DNA from: Sphaeramia orbicularis
Lineage: Eukaryota; Chordata; Actinopteri; Kurtiformes; Apogonidae
Reading direction: 5' to 3'
Assembly (NCBI RefSeq): GCF_902148855.1
Contig: NC_043964.1
Location: forward strand, 3,071,891 to 3,135,890
Length of the DNA: 64,000 bases
How positions within the stretch are numbered: position 1 is the stretch's first letter; each line of letters opens with the position of its first letter. The notes beneath the pieces are model-generated. The model saw only the letters and a list, made by a program, of their open reading frames with translations. It made no database searches and had not been told where the DNA came from. The translations under genes were made by a program, and so were the position numbers. Positions 35,265-47,750 of the stretch are shown here, one piece after another.

Positions 35265-38200
35265 TTATCTTTATTAATCCCAAGGGAAACTCAAGTACTC
35301 AGCAGCTTTGCATAAAGCACAAGAAGAACAAGAAAAGCACTCAGAGAGCGCAGACCTCCGCCAAGGCCAACCAGTGGGGCCCCCCCCCGTGGCTCCCCCC
35401 CACCCCGATCACCAAAATGTAATCATTTCTTCCTTGTGCCAGTATCAACATTTCACGAAAATTTCATGAAAATCTGTCCATAACTTTTTGAGTTATCTTG
35501 CTGACAAACAAACAAACAAACAAATACGCACGCACGCAAAGCAAAGTGATCCCAACACCTCCTGGCGGAGGTAAAAAACAGACAGACCAAAACAAAACAA
35601 CACAAAACAGTGGGTTAGTAACCAGGCTGACATTAAGGTTAGTATATATACTCTAAAAGACACTTGCTAAAGAACTTCCTCTAAAAGAGCTTCCTGTACA
35701 ATACTGTAAATAAAGACTTCTGATTGTATTTACACATTTCAGGGCAGTGATATAAAGTGAAAAAGTGATATAAAGTATAGCAGTGATATAAAGTATAGCA
35801 GTGATATAAAGTATAGCAGTGATATAAAGTAGCAGTGATAAAAGTGTAGCAGTGATATAAAGTGTAACAGTGATTTAAGTGATCTACGGTGGTTTGAAAA
35901 GTAGGTGTAGTCCAACTACATAAGGTGCTTGGATGTTATTACTATGTTAGATTGCTACTATATAGCATTCATACCACACATCCTGTACACACTGTATAAT
36001 ATGTATAATACCTATCATATGCAATTTTTTAACCTGTAATATATAATTTTTAATCACTGCTAAAACACTCCTGGTTAGATGCAAACTGCATTTCGTTGCT
36101 TTGTATTTGTGACATGCAATGACAATAAAATTGAATCTAATCTAATACACAGATGAACAATCATTCACTCTTACAAACACACCTATGGGCAATTTAGATT
36201 GACCAGTTAACCTACTAAGGGTCATGTGTTTGGACAGTGGGAGGAAGCCAGAGTGCCACTGTGCCTCCCCGACACTAAATTACACCATTTATTTGCTTTA
36301 TTCTTGGTTCTGTCCTATTTTTCTGACATTTTATTTGCTTTAAGGGCACAGCCTTGCCTCAGGGATAGTTACAGTTTATATTAAATATAATCCAGTCGCT
36401 TTAGATGAACATTATTTGACTAACCCAGGAAGTCACATAACTCTGGGTCCAGCGCCTTAAGCAGTATACTGAGCTGAAGGAGCTGCTGCTTCATGGCCTC
36501 CTGAGACTCTTCAAAGTTCTGATGCTGCAGAGAAAGAGCAAAAAAAAAAATTCAGATCGATTGTGTCTGCTTGGATTTCAAGCATAACTGAGCACAACAA
36601 ATGCGTCTACCTTCTTAATGACTGCCATTATATGTACTTTTACTTCCTCTCAGAACATACTGAGGTAGAGGCCTCATTTACAACAGAGCCAGGTAGTATT
36701 TGAACAAAGCGGTGATAAAAACAATAAAAGGTAAAACCACAGGGGCCAGTAAAACTCAAGGAACCAGCTACAACAAAAAATAGCTATGAGAAAAATATGA
36801 TGAAATTAAAAATAGAAATTGCTCTAAGGATAAAAATGAACTAAACTTAAGGTTTTTTGGTATGCTGTTCCAGGGTGTAGGTGCAACATGAATAAAACTA
36901 GATTTACCAAAATTCTGTAAAAAAGCTGCTGACATCTGAATTTGAGCCTTTTGTAGGGGGGCCCACATTTAAAAAAAACACTGACATAACGTAAGGGGGT
37001 AAAAAAAAAACAACTATGAGCCCTATAGATAAATGTAATCCAATGCATAACTTGTTAAATCTTTGTACACAGCTCATTATCATAACTATTCTAATATCAA
37101 AAGTTATAAATCGTACTTCAGAAATAAAAGAGTCAAATGGATGAAGAATCATAACTGAAAATATAAATATAAAATGTAACAATAATCCAAACCTGAAAAA
37201 AAGGAGGAAAATTTAAACCCACTTTGCATTTGTTTACTTGGTTTTTACATAAATGTGCTGCGCTGCAGTAGCAGCATTAGCCTTTCTATTCATTTCTGCT
37301 TCCTAACTGATATGTGACCATGGGTAACAAAACCAGAGAATTAGGAATATTTGTACAAACCACTAGTTCCATGAAGCCAGTCAGACACCAGAAGGACTCC
37401 ACCTCATTCTGGGTGACAAACAGGAGAGGAGCCAGGAGGTCACTCATGCCCTGCACATAGCCTGATAAGAAACAAAGGAAGGGAAATGGGGGAATTATTT
37501 TTAGCAGTATAACCACAAAAGAGGGTAACATGTATCCTGGTGTAGTTTGTGTGTCTTTACTGCTACAATTTTTGTGCGACAATATGACGATACAGGATCC
37601 ATCAGTTTGTTGCTGAAGTTCAACTGATTGTTTAAAGACTGACCTCAGCGTAATTTAGGAATTATTTCCATTCTCAAACTAGATCTCACTGAACTCACCC
37701 TTACAGGCTGAAAGTGATCTTAACAGAAACTTTTTCGTCTTATTGCCTGCAGATTTTTTTTCATGCATGCCACACTATCTGGGTGCTTTGTTTCTGACTC
37801 GACTGCATAGACTGCATTATTATTTTCAATGATCATGGCTTATTATCCCCCAAAAAACATTTAGAAGCAAGACTGGTCAATACAACTTTACAAGACTAAC
37901 GTGACGGTGATATTCCAATCACATTTAATATTATTTCTATGTTTCTCATGGTTCTTTGTAATTGAATTCCAGGCTAACATTTAAATTACTGGAAAGCAGA
38001 TTTTTCATGGATTTTTAGGAACTATACACGCTGGTACGTCAGCGTACAGGCTAAAGGTTTATGAGTTTGATGCGGTAACTAAATTATGATGAACTTAAAC
38101 GACTAGATTACGTACTTGTAGTTTGTTTTGATACTCATCACTTTTCACTGGTTCACATACCAAGATCAAAGTTATACATGCAGTACGTCATCAGCACATC

Positions 38201-41200
38201 ATGAAGCAGAGTCAGTCCAGGATTGTCATTCCCAGAGAAGAATGTGTTGTGTCTGTCTGTCCTGCTGACATCTCTCTCTGTCACAAAAGAACAAAGACAG
38301 TTTAACTTCAACATCTACTGTTCTCACGGGCAGCTGACCAGTGGGATGAACAGATCTTCTGTTTTGTTTGACAGATAGTAAAGCTGACCTATCAGGTTTC
38401 TGTATCCTCTGAGGAGGGAGTTCCTCATCTCCTGCTCCTCACTGATTGATTTCCACTGCACTTTCATCCTGAAGTACTCATCTCTACAGAACACAGAAGA
38501 ATTATGTAGCATTAAAGCAGATCACTACCTCAGCTTTAAAAACATGTGATATGGTCTATTGAAAGCACTAACGTTTTAACCCGCAGAATGTCGTCCCTTT
38601 CCTTCCTAGTGCTGTTCCATGGATAAAAACCCAGGAGGAACTTCCAGGCCTCCTTCCTCAGGGTTGGTGTGATACCCTGTGAAAGGATACAATGACATCA
38701 AAACACAGCTGAAACATAAACAGGGGTATGTCTCTGATAGTAGGTATAGTATTACATTTTACTATCTCACCCCTCTGAACACGAGCTCTTTGATCCTTTC
38801 TGGATTCTGTACACGACCCTCAGGGTCCAGAAACTCTTCCCATTTGTCCAGAGGTTGACCTCTGGTTACGTCTGGTCTGGGACCGAGCTCAACCCCCTGC
38901 ATAAAAGGGCAAAAACCAACTTCAACAACTGAGAATCTCATGTCTCTTCAACTCTATATACAACTAATATTTTCTTCGCCAAAATATTCATTTTCTTACA
39001 CAGGTGATGAGCTCAAATCCTGGCTCATCATCAGGCTGGGGGGGCAAACTAGGATCCTGAACAGTGCGAGGGTGGATGGGGCTTTCGGGGGGCCGAAGGG
39101 CTGCCCTGAAGAAATTGGTGACTTTGGAGAAGCCACCAAAAGTTGTGGCATAAGGGTCATGGATAAATCTCTGCCCAAGGAGAAAGACAGCAGAATTATC
39201 AATAAGAATAGATAAAAGTACTTTACTTTTAACTAAACTTTATTTATACAGCACCTCTTATACAAAATGCAACCCACTGCTTCAGAGAGCAGGACGAAAA
39301 TGACATAGAAACAGAGTTTTGCAAGTCTTACAACAGATAAAGCAATAAGATATTAAAGCTAAACAATAAAAACAAAGGAAATAAGAAAGTGCTCATATAA
39401 ATAATTATAACTTTAAATAATTTAATTACACAAATGTTATATAACCTGAAGATACTACATAAAAAAACAAAACAAAAAATAAACACATCCATTTAGATTT
39501 ATCTTGTCATGAACTCTTTGCACTGTAATCCATTAAAAACTTATCAATGTGTTAATTATCAGTGACGTCATTTTTTGCAGGACTGATCAGAAAATCAATA
39601 CACCTTGACAGATTTTGTGATAATTTTTGTAAAATGTATTAATTTCTCATAAATTCTTCCCCATAACAAACACAGAAAAATTACCGTGACAAGATCTGAA
39701 CCCCCGTCATCTAGGAGCTGCAGTCTGTCAAAGGCCTGAGACTGTTCACCTGAGTCATTGGGGTAAGCGAGAAAGAGTCGCCCATCGACCGGTGACCTAG
39801 TAACAACAGAAACCATGTGACATTTTTGCCTTAATCATGTGATGAGTCAACGAAGAAATAAACAACAGTATGTGAAACTATACATCTGCTATTTAAAGCG
39901 ATCATGAGATGAGTTAGAAGCGCTGCTACACTAACAGCATAATACAAAGTGCTGCTAAGATTAGAATGATGACACTTACGGGTCTAGAATGATGTAACGA
40001 TGCAGGGCTCTAAGCAACTCCCTGGTTCCTCCTCTGTGAAAGTGGAGAGGGGGCAGTGGGTGGCCCCCTCTGCTAGTCAACACCAGGAAGTTTCGACCCA
40101 AGGAGAACCGGGCTCTTCGAAGGGAGTAAAGCTCTGAGAGAGGCAGAGAGAACGCCCACTGACCTGCAACAAAAAAACACCACAGCACAATAACATTAAG
40201 ACATTTTATGTTCACATAACAGTTTGCACTATGACGGTACGTACAAGGTGGTGGCAGAAATGAGTCTGCCTGTTGAGATTTGGTAAAACTGTTCTCACAT
40301 GATTACATAATTGGAATTCCTGTGCTGTGCAAATGAATGTGGTTTGAACAGCAGGACCACTTACTTATTTTTTATTTTTCATTCAAAAACAAATGAAACA
40401 TTAGGACAAGGAAAGAACAAAATGTGCATGTGAGATCAGAAAACCCTGTGGGACTTATAAAATTAATCTCACCTCATTACAGCATTAGCCTAAAGAAAGA
40501 CAATAGAAATAAAACAATAATATACAAGGTACAATAAAAATAAAGACAAAGAATAAAAGAAAAAGAGTATGTGTAAGTGTGTGTAAGGGTGGGAGAGTGT
40601 GTGTATGAGGAACATTTAAATTTGTTGAATCAGATATGTCCTAAGCCTATACTTAAACTAAGTGAAGTGGACTGAGATGTGATTTGAATATAACTGTTAT
40701 AACTTATCATGTTAAAATCAGTAAAACTTGAAAATATTGATCTCATCTATACAGAGTTAAATGAATGCCAGATGTTTGCAGTTTATACTATGTGGACTGC
40801 TTAGGCCTACTGTTCTCATCTAAAAGCTTACAGCCTCCATTTTGAAAGAATGTCAGCTTTACTTGCTTATAACAAGAAGATAATCGAAGCCGATTTACTT
40901 TAAACCCTGTCACAGCTGAATTTAAAGTTTCTCTATCACAGGGTATGATTTTACTGTGATAGAAAATGACAATACAAAAGATTTTCTTCTACTCATCATG
41001 TTTAAAATGTAAACCACACCTGATTCCTTGACGGGGGCGTGGTCTCGATCTTTCTTCACAGTGCTGATTACTGCCCAGTCTGGTTCGTATCCTGGGTCAA
41101 AGTTTGTGTCCTCCTCCCCTCCCTCTCCCTCCTGAGTAGTGAGAAAAACATCTTTATTTAGATCTTATCTTTACACTTTTCAAAAACAGACTGACACCAG

Positions 41201-44200
41201 TAAACACTGAGGAACACTGTAGCACACTGAATTAAAAAATACTCAAGTCTTGATGGTTACTGACCTTTCTGGTGTAGAGCACAGCGGGGGCACTGCGTCC
41301 CTCGTCTTCCAGTGGACTCCACTCTAAAGCTGGCACCCCAGCCTAAAATAAATTCACGGTGAATAATCCCAAGAGCACTTTGTGAACTTGCTTATTTGTA
41401 TGTGGACTTCTACAGTTTTGCTTACCCGCTCAACAATGCGGATGAAGCCTGGGATGGTTGTGTCCTGGTTACTTCTCTTGGCATTGGTATGAAGATACAC
41501 CCCCTCCTTCTCGAATATCAGCTGAAGAGGAAAAACAAACCAGAAAAGTTAAAGCTGAGATAAAGAGGGATCTCTTGAAGCACATTTGTGTATATTTAGT
41601 TGATTTTTTATCAAAGTTGCCACTACCTTTACAAAAACTATATTTATTAGTCTGGTGATCAATTAGTTCTTCATTTTTGCTTCAATAAAAATATCAGAAA
41701 ATAGGGACAAAAACACTATTCTCCTGTATAAAGTTAGGTCTAGTTTAAGAAACAATATGTCTAGAGGCAGAGACACTTGGAAAAGAAAAAAAAAAAAACA
41801 CCAGTAAGTAATTGATTGCTAAACAAAAACAGTTCAGATTTTAGTGAGTGACTCTGGTAACATCAACTATGGCCTGTTTCTTGAAAACAGTATATGCCAT
41901 TAACATACATTCAGAAAAAGAATCCTTAAAGCATTTGGGTCAACTCTGACATAATTTCAAATTCAACATTAATAAAAAAAATATCCAAAATAACACTACC
42001 TGAAGTGTGCTAACTTTTCTAAAATAACTCAAAATGTTCAAAAATTAAAACATCATAGTACCATATACTTGCACAATAACTGTTGAAATGCACTTTAGAT
42101 ATTATAAATGAAAATGAAACCCAACAACTCGAGACAGTTCTATGTATTTTCAGTTTTAATCAGAACTGTGGCTGTTATATTTCCATGTCTTCATGTCATG
42201 ATAATATGTAATAGCAGATGTTTTTCCTCCGTAACTGACTGGTATAAAGCCTACAAAAGACACTCTCTTTGCTCACTGAAATATTTATTACGGATTAATC
42301 ACTTATTTATTAATGTCAGAGAGGATACTTGGAACATTCTACACAGATACAGTAAGTTACGGTTCAACAGTTGGTATAAACACTGAAAATTTGAAGACAC
42401 TGAATATTAGGAGTATGTAGTGGTTATGAAAATGAAGGAATACTTCAGTGTAGAACTGCTGCCCCACAAGTAATGTTCTGCATTCAAACTTAATGTTTTG
42501 CAAGTAAAAGGGCCAAAAGGATCAAAAGTAAGTGGTAAGTTTCAAAGCTGTCAGATGTAGAGGTCTAAGAAGTACAATATTTTTTTTTCCTGAGACGTAC
42601 TGGAGTATGAGTGTTAAGTATCAGAACAAAATATGGAAGTAAATCTGTCTCATCAGATTTTGAATTATAAAAGCCACTGAATTTCTAGCACAGAATTTTT
42701 TTGCACTGAAATTAAGTATCTAAATTTTTTTGTCTCTCAGTTTTACTATGTTCATAAATTTAGAATAAAAAATTCAGAAGCAAAAAATTCAGATGCAAAA
42801 AATTCAAGAAGCAAAAAATTCAGATCACACATCCAGGACACCAAGGATAAGCAATAATTCTATCTCAAGTCAAACCGACAGGCAGCCAGTCGAGTTATGT
42901 TAGGTTGGTCATGTGACACCGATGCAGGAAGATGGTCAGCACAGATGTATGATCTGAATTTTTTGCATCTCAATTTTTTGCTTTTGATTTTTTTGCGTCT
43001 GATTTTTTTAATTCGAAATTTATGAACATAGTTGAATTCAGAGACAAAAAAATTCTGATTCTTAACTTCAGTGCAAAAAAAAAAAAAATCAGATTCTTAA
43101 TTCAGTGCAAAAAAAAAAATCAGATTCTTAATTTCAGTGAAAAAAAAAATTCAGATTCTTAATTTCAGTGCAAAAAAAAATTCAGTTTAATTTCAGTGAA
43201 AAAAAATTCAGATACATCAGTGCCAAAAAAATCAGATTCTTAATTTCAGTACAAAAAAAAATTCAGATACTTAATTTCAGTGCAAAAAAATTCAGATACT
43301 TGATTTCGGTGCAAAAAAAATCAGATTCTTAATTTCAGTAAAAAAAAATTCAGATACTTCTTCAATGCAAAAAAATTCAGATACTTGATTTCAGTGCAAA
43401 AAAATCCAGATACTTAATTTCAGTGCAAAATAAAATTCAGATACTTAATTTCAGCGCAAAAAAAATCAGATTCTTAATTTCAGTGCAAAAATTTCAGATT
43501 CTTAATTTCAGTGCACAAAAAAATTCAGATATTTAATTTCAGTGCAACAAAAAAAAAAATTCAGATACTTGATTTCAGTGCACAAAAAATTCAGATACTT
43601 AATTTCAGTGCAAAAAAAATTCAAATTCTTAATTTCAGTACAAAAAAAAAAAAAAAATCAGATTCTTAATTTCAGTGCAAAAAAATTTCAGATACTTAAT
43701 TTCAGTGCAAAAAAAATTGAGATACTTAATTTCAGCGCAAAAAAAATTCAGATTCTTCATTTCAGTGCAAAAAAAATTCAGATTCTTCATTTCAGTGCAA
43801 AAAAAAATTCAGATACTTGATTTCTGTGCAAAAAAAATTCAGAAACTTGATTTCAGTGCACAAAAAATTCAGATACTTAATTTCAGGGCAAAAAAAATTC
43901 AGATTCTTCATTTCAGTGCAAAAAAAATTCAGATTCTTCATTTCAGTGCAAAAAAAAATTCAGATACTAATTTCAGTGCAAAAAAAAATTCAGATACCTA
44001 ATTTCAGCGCAAAAAAAATTTCAGACATGATTTTGTGCAAAAAAATTCAGATACTTGATTTCAGTGCACAAAAAATTCAGATACTTAATTTCAGTGCAAA
44101 AAAAATTTGATCTTCTTCAGTGCAAAAAAAAATTCAGATACTTAATTTCAGTGCAAAAAAATTCAGATTCTTAATTTCAGTGCAAAAAAATTCTGATTCT

Positions 44201-44880
44201 TCATTTCAGTGCAAAAAAAAATTCAGATACTTAATTTCAGTGCAAAAAAATTCAGTGCTAGAAATTCAATAGCTTTTATAATTCAAAATCTGATGAGACA
44301 GATTTACTTCCGTAACAAAATACTTAAGTAGAGTACTTCATTACAGCCCACCGATGCACAAACCACAATCTACTTCGTCAAATAGAACTGGGACGTAATT
44401 AATCGAGTGTTTATCACATAATGACCCGTCGTTGTGGCAGATTATTGTGATTATGAGGAGCTGACGCATATCACATGACTACAGCACAGCGTGGCTATTC
44501 TGTCAGCTCAGAAGCACATACCGTCACAGAAATACAACTGGAATGTTTACACTTAGGTCCACTTTACAGCGACGGACTCACAGTGGACAGCTATAGACTA
44601 CCTACGCAACAGTCCGTCATTGTAGACCTGGTCCAGATGACACCATTTAGCACACCTTGGAACTTTAAATACGTACTGTTCTCTCCGTCGTACTGTAAAC
44701 GACAGCTAGCTAGCTCGACATGTTACTGACATGTTATCACCTAGCTACCACTGACACAATCCGTCACATTCCACTCAAAATATCAGCACTACGTGTCGCG
44801 GATATTCACTTATTAGAATACTGACTCCTGGATACGATAAAAGTTGAGAGTACCTTGTAATCTTCAACGTTTTGTTCCAT
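30239..44880 (-). CDS. tbc1d17: TBC1 domain family member 17 (Rab GAP), 17 coding exons
   Basis: GTPase-activating protein for Rab GTPases in membrane traffic and autophagy. Exons in transcript order: 44880-44854, 41521-41426, 41342-41265, 41131-41020, 40163-39980, 39796-39685, 39170-39000, 38896-38771, 38676-38573, 38483-38389, 38277-38161, 37461-37361, 36524-36425, 33552-33455, 33332-33216, 32703-32617, 30403-30239. Every junction is in frame with GT-AG, giving 629 aa against 648 in human. The start MEQNVEDYK leads into FEKEGVYLHT. The N-terminal half has TNFDPGYEPDWAVIST and LPPLHFHRGGTRELLRAL. The TBC domain spans about residues 300-520. It keeps the arginine finger in IERDVSR (R374) and the glutamine finger in YVQGM (Q411). 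The tail is Pro/Ser-rich and ends PPPPTYP. The paralogue TBC1D15 is less likely given linkage to akt1s1 and nucb1. Confidence 0.96.
30797..31795. repeat. tandem duplication in the last tbc1d17 intron
   Basis: Copy A (about 30797-31412) and copy B (about 31413-31795) run in the same direction. Both hold gattgactgttgt, gagaaggggtgggacta, tttctagccactaatgtagg, aaacttgaaatgagctgagc and gattcaagaggatatggctt. Copy A is longer because of an insertion at about 30961-31190 that starts with a T run, as for a reversed poly-A retrosequence. Confidence 0.85.
31997..32571. mobile_element. hAT element (CAGTGGTT family)
   Basis: Starts CAGTGTTTTTCAACC and ends GGTTGGGAACCACTG. Flanks TACTAAAG (31989-31996) and AACTAAAG (32572-32579) match 7 of 8. 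Sits in the last intron of tbc1d17. Confidence 0.88.
33704..34568. mobile_element. non-autonomous DNA transposon with GGGTYCGATCAAGC ends
   Basis: Left end GGGTTCGATCAAGC and right end GCTTGATCGGACCC are inverted with one mismatch. AGTA lies on both sides (33700-33703 and 34569-34572). Several tccacgtgttac-like motifs recur inside. Superfamily unassigned. In tbc1d17 intron 13. Confidence 0.7.
34731..35115 (-). mobile_element. internally deleted Tc1/mariner element with transposase C-terminus
   Basis: Ends CAGGGTTGGACAAATTAATG and, at the right, CCATTATTTTGTCCAACCCCTG, next to TA on both sides. The minus strand keeps transposase pieces with the catalytic-region motifs QDDNAPIHTARIVKEWLEEH and SPQTS/LSIYGQF, the latter matching SPDLNIIEHLW in another frame, then LKELEGILTEEWLKIPLET and AVIAAKSGPTPY. 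The N-terminal half is deleted. The minimal relative is the 79-bp hairpin at 57675. Confidence 0.85.
35186..35300. repeat. (TAGA)n with LINE-type tail
   Basis: About 19 TAGA units followed by tttatctttattaatcccaa, the reverse of the arrangement at 10715-10824. Confidence 0.8.
35340..35577. repeat. interspersed repeat with cctccgcc/ggcggagg ends
   Basis: Begins gcagacctccgccaaggc and ends cacctcctggcggaggtaa, a short inverted end pair. Internal tccataactttttgagttat and (CAAA)n match a repeat I recall from many fishes. Class uncertain. Confidence 0.55.
35749..35880. repeat. 18-bp minisatellite, about 7 units
   Basis: Units of gtgatataaagtatagca, with small indels toward the right end. In tbc1d17 intron 13. 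Confidence 0.9.
35985..36265. repeat. LINE 3-prime ends (two fragments)
   Basis: The first (to about 36150) ends gcatttcgttgctttgtatt, then gacaataaaattgaatctaa, the classic tail of a fish LINE. The second repeats the 3660-3975 family signature with ggacagtgggaggaagcc. Confidence 0.6.
36760..37060 (-). repeat. LINE ORF2 C-terminal remnant
   Basis: The minus strand reads FIHVAPTPWNSIPKNLKF, matching the aPxlWNsLP motif at the C-terminus of L2/Rex-type reverse transcriptase proteins. Frames are broken around it. In tbc1d17 intron 12. Confidence 0.55.
37582..38160. other. tbc1d17 intron 11, nothing recognised
   Basis: Unique-looking intronic DNA without repeat ends. Confidence 0.5.
39240..39684. 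other. tbc1d17 intron 6
   Basis: AT-rich. The segment near 39230-39320 (ttatttatacagcacctc) resembles a fish LINE-tail motif, otherwise nothing recognised. Confidence 0.4.
40216..41019. other. tbc1d17 intron 4
   Basis: A-rich tract around 40500-40570 and a gtgtgtaag low-complexity patch near 40570-40610. No defined element. Confidence 0.45.
41522..42632. other. tbc1d17 intron 1, proximal part
   Basis: AT-rich intron DNA before the palindromic element; nothing recognised. Confidence 0.5.
42633..44313. mobile_element. palindromic transposon with one arm amplified to a minisatellite
   Basis: Inverted ends AYGGAAGTAAATCTGTCTC at both sides continue through cagattttgaattataaaag. The direct flank AACAAAAT occurs at 42625-42632 and 44314-44321, an 8-bp duplication. 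The left arm (42633 to about 42855) and the start of the right arm (about 42945-43080) pair almost base for base. The right arm then expands into the array 43050-44255. In tbc1d17 intron 1. A hAT-like mechanism fits the 8-bp duplication, but the ends are atypical. Confidence 0.85.
43050..44255. repeat. about 29-bp minisatellite, roughly 40 units
   Basis: Units approximate aaaaattcagatac followed by ttaatttcagtgca, with variable A-run length. The left arm of the host element carries a single copy of the same motif in reverse. Lys/Phe/Ser-rich open frames across it are artefacts of the period. Confidence 0.95.
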
Positions 44881-44990
44881 TCTTCCGTCGCTGAAGTGTC
44901 CCAGGTTTTCCACAACAAATGTTACGTCATGCTTCCTGCTTACGGAAACCCCGCCCCTCGACCTACGTCAGACTGGTGAAGCTATGAGTC
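44881..44990 (-). promoter_or_regulatory. tbc1d17 core promoter region
   Basis: Just upstream of the ATG exon lie TTACGTCA (44922-44929) and CTACGTCA near 44963 (CRE-like), an ETS core in cttcctgcttac, and an Sp1-type ccccgcccc. Composition rises in GC. No TATA box is obvious. Start site not defined. Confidence 0.55.
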
Positions 44991-45275
44991 AGCCAATCAG
45001 ATGGACGTGTGTTATTGGGTTTTTATAAATATTGTCTCAAAATGGTTTTAAATACTATAATAAACCACCTCCAAACACATTAATAACACTCCTTGGTTAT
45101 TCTGCTGGTAGGTTTTGACTGGTAATAGTTAATTTTGATCAGAAAACACAGGTTTCTTGTCTTTCTGCAAAGTTTTTATGTGTAATTTAAATTTTAGAAT
45201 TACACAAATATGTACTAGGCATAAGGAGGAAAAAAAAATTCACTTCAGCAATTACAAGTACTGGCACCTCATTAA

Positions 45276-46210
45276 CCCTTTCATGCACAGTGGTCAGTCC
45301 TGTGGACAGTTCTTCTCCAGCTGTTCTCTTGTATATTCATGGGTTTTGTTGTTTTAGTTCCATATCAGCCGACACTGTGGACACTTACACAACATCCGCT
45401 GACACTGACATTTATACCATTACTGTAACTATGCTGTTCTTGATAAACCTGATCTACAGTAACATGTGTAAGTGTAAATCAAGTGCTGTTATTGTTATAA
45501 ATCTGTAATTAACAGTTTGTTTGTTTTTTTTGTTTTTTTTAAGTTGTCTTTTTTTTTTTTTTTTCATGTAGAAACAGTAAGTTACTACTCAAAAATCACC
45601 AAATTCATCCAAAAATTACCCTGAAACCAACTAAAAATGACTCAAAAACCACCTATAAATCACCCAAAAATGACCCCAAAACCACCTAAAAATTATCCAA
45701 AAACACCATAAAATCCACAAAAACACACCTAAAAATCACCCCCAACCACCTAAAAGTTAGTCAAAAACCACCTTTTTTTTTTTTTTTTTTTTTTTTTTTT
45801 GCGCATATTATCTCCATGAAGTGAGTAATGACTGGTATTAGCATGTAAAATGTGAGAAACTTCAGATTAGTAGCATTAAAATTGTCTGGTAAAGGTTCAT
45901 ACTCTCTTCCATATATAATTTTTGTAGATAACTTCATTTATCAGACAACTGGTAAAGCAGGTAAAGAAACAACTACCCCTGTCCTGAGAAATGAATTACC
46001 TATGATAAGCATTAAAAATGTGTTTATTTCATAGTTTTCAAACACTATCAGTAAATACATGTTCTTTGCTTTAAAAAATTAATACATGAAAAAAAGGTTT
46101 ATAAGAAAATTTTCTTTAGGCATGTTTTTTTCATGCCTAAAGAGGAATAAAAACACTCAGGAAAAAAAAAAAATCTTGATTAAGGTTCTCATAATTCATG
46201 CATGAAAGGG
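45276..46210. mobile_element. piggyBac-like element (CCCTTTCATGCA), copy 2
   Basis: TTAA at 45272-45275 and 46211-46214. Starts CCCTTTCATGCACAGTGG and ends CATGCATGAAAGGG. Longer than copy 1 because of an internal repeat (about 45590-45772) and a T run. Confidence 0.88.
45590..45772. repeat. imperfect minisatellite of ccaaaaatcac-like units
   Basis: Units such as accacctaaaaatcacccaa repeat with indels, inside piggyBac copy 2. Confidence 0.75.
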
Positions 46211-46504
46211 TTAATTAGGCTAAAAATAATGGCTGGAACACAGAAGAGGTGAAGCCCAAATAAAGTTACTAAACTAATAGTTTAGGCCAAAGTTTGCATT
46301 TGTTTTATTGTACTGATTCCAAAGATTGCATTATTTCAAATTTAACTAAAGTTTTTTTTTTTTTTTTTTTTTTTTTAATTTTACACAGTCTAGCCCAAAA
46401 AAAGTCACTAACTTGATTAAACTAAGAAAATAGGTAAGAACCTTCTTTAACTGATACGGTGACTAGCTTCTTTTTTCTTAAACAACCATTGCTTGTTTGT
46501 AAAG

Positions 46505-46700
46505 AACTTGAAAACTGGACTGTGGTTCAATGAAACAGTCATGTGATCTGATGACTACCGACTGACCCTGTTTCCAGAGTGATGGGCGCATCAGCGTTAG
46601 AGGACAGGTGGATGAAGTGATTACCCATCATGCCTTGTGCCTTCAGTACAAGCCTGTGCAGACAGTGTTATGATCTGGGGTGCTTCAGTCGGTCAGAAAA
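46505..46700 (+). repeat. Tc1 transposase fragment
   Basis: Plus-strand pieces resembling FQSDGRISVRGQVDEV and a following IMPCAFSTSLCRQCYDLGC match the central region of fish Tc1 transposases. No terminal repeats remain. Confidence 0.6.
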
Positions 46701-47165
46701 TGATATAAATAAACTAATCAAAGCAAAACGCTGGCCAGTAAAATATTAATGTTGGAGTTTTCAAAGCTCAGAAAAGCTGTTGTGTGTCATTGCTATATAC
46801 TAGGATGCACCAGGAAATATTCAAGAAAATGAAGTGTAGGATAAACATAAAAAGCCAGTGTATCTCAGTTAGAGGGGTACATCTGTGGAATAATCTGGAT
46901 GAAAACTTAAAAATGTCTTATGTATGTAATACGTATAAATCCAGTATAATAACAAAATATAGAACATTATCTGAATAAAAGAATATCTAGTTTTAATATA
47001 GAAAAATGCATAAAATAAGATATTATTGTGTGTTGTTTATTTGTAATTAATTAATTAACACAGACTATCATGATTAGAAGATATCACATTAATTAAAAAC
47101 TGCATATAAATATTACAGTTTATATTAAAAAAGGTTGCAAATTTGATTGTGTGTGAGGTGATTTA

Positions 47166-47705
47166 CCCATGAAGACCCAGTGCTACTTTGGTGGCAGTTC
47201 CAAAATATTTTTTTCTCTATAGTTAACTTTTGTTAAGTGATTTATTGCCACTTATTATGACGCTATCCTCTGTATGTTGCATTTTTTTCAGTGAACATCA
47301 GGTACTATCCTATATTTAATTTACTAATCATGTGGATGTTCATAAAAGCTTAGATTAAAGTTGAGGGTTATTTCATCAAAAACAGATAAAACTGAAAAAA
47401 AGTGACTTTTTCAGAAAAATATAACATTAACTGAATATAAAACAAATGTGTTCATCCACTGTCATTGATCCAACTCCATGCATTTTGCTGGTGAATCAAT
47501 GTTGTAGAAGATGACAGTGTTTCCACGTTCACTACGAAGCCACTGAACATCCAAATGGGTCATATCTGATGACCATGAAAAGATGAAGAACTGTATTTCA
47601 CGCCGATTATTTACCTGTATTGGTAGGATTAGTGGATCAGAAGTTATTAAAAATTTACATCAGTAGATGGTTTTGGTCGTCGGTGGCTGTTTGGGTCTTT
47701 ATGGG
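47166..47705. mobile_element. piggyBac-like element (CCCATAAAGACCC)
   Basis: Starts CCCATGAAGACCCAG after TTTA (a worn TTAA) and ends GTTTGGGTCTTTATGGG before TTAA (47706-47709, allowing one base of overlap). No transposase. Confidence 0.75.
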
Positions 47706-47750
47706 TTAAAAAAGTGTATGGTGAATGGATTGTGAATGGATGTTTTGTGT
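47314..47750. repeat. left arm of a large inverted duplication
   Basis: Pairs in reverse with 48440-48894. The arm covers most of the piggyBac-like element plus about 40 bp of flanking LINE DNA, so it is a segmental copy and not a second transposition. Confidence 0.85.

Noticed and set aside
43542-44110. Overlapping frames rich in KKFRYLISVQ and KKIQILNFSA
   Set aside because: They follow the 29-bp repeat; variation in A-run length shifts between them. No gene context.
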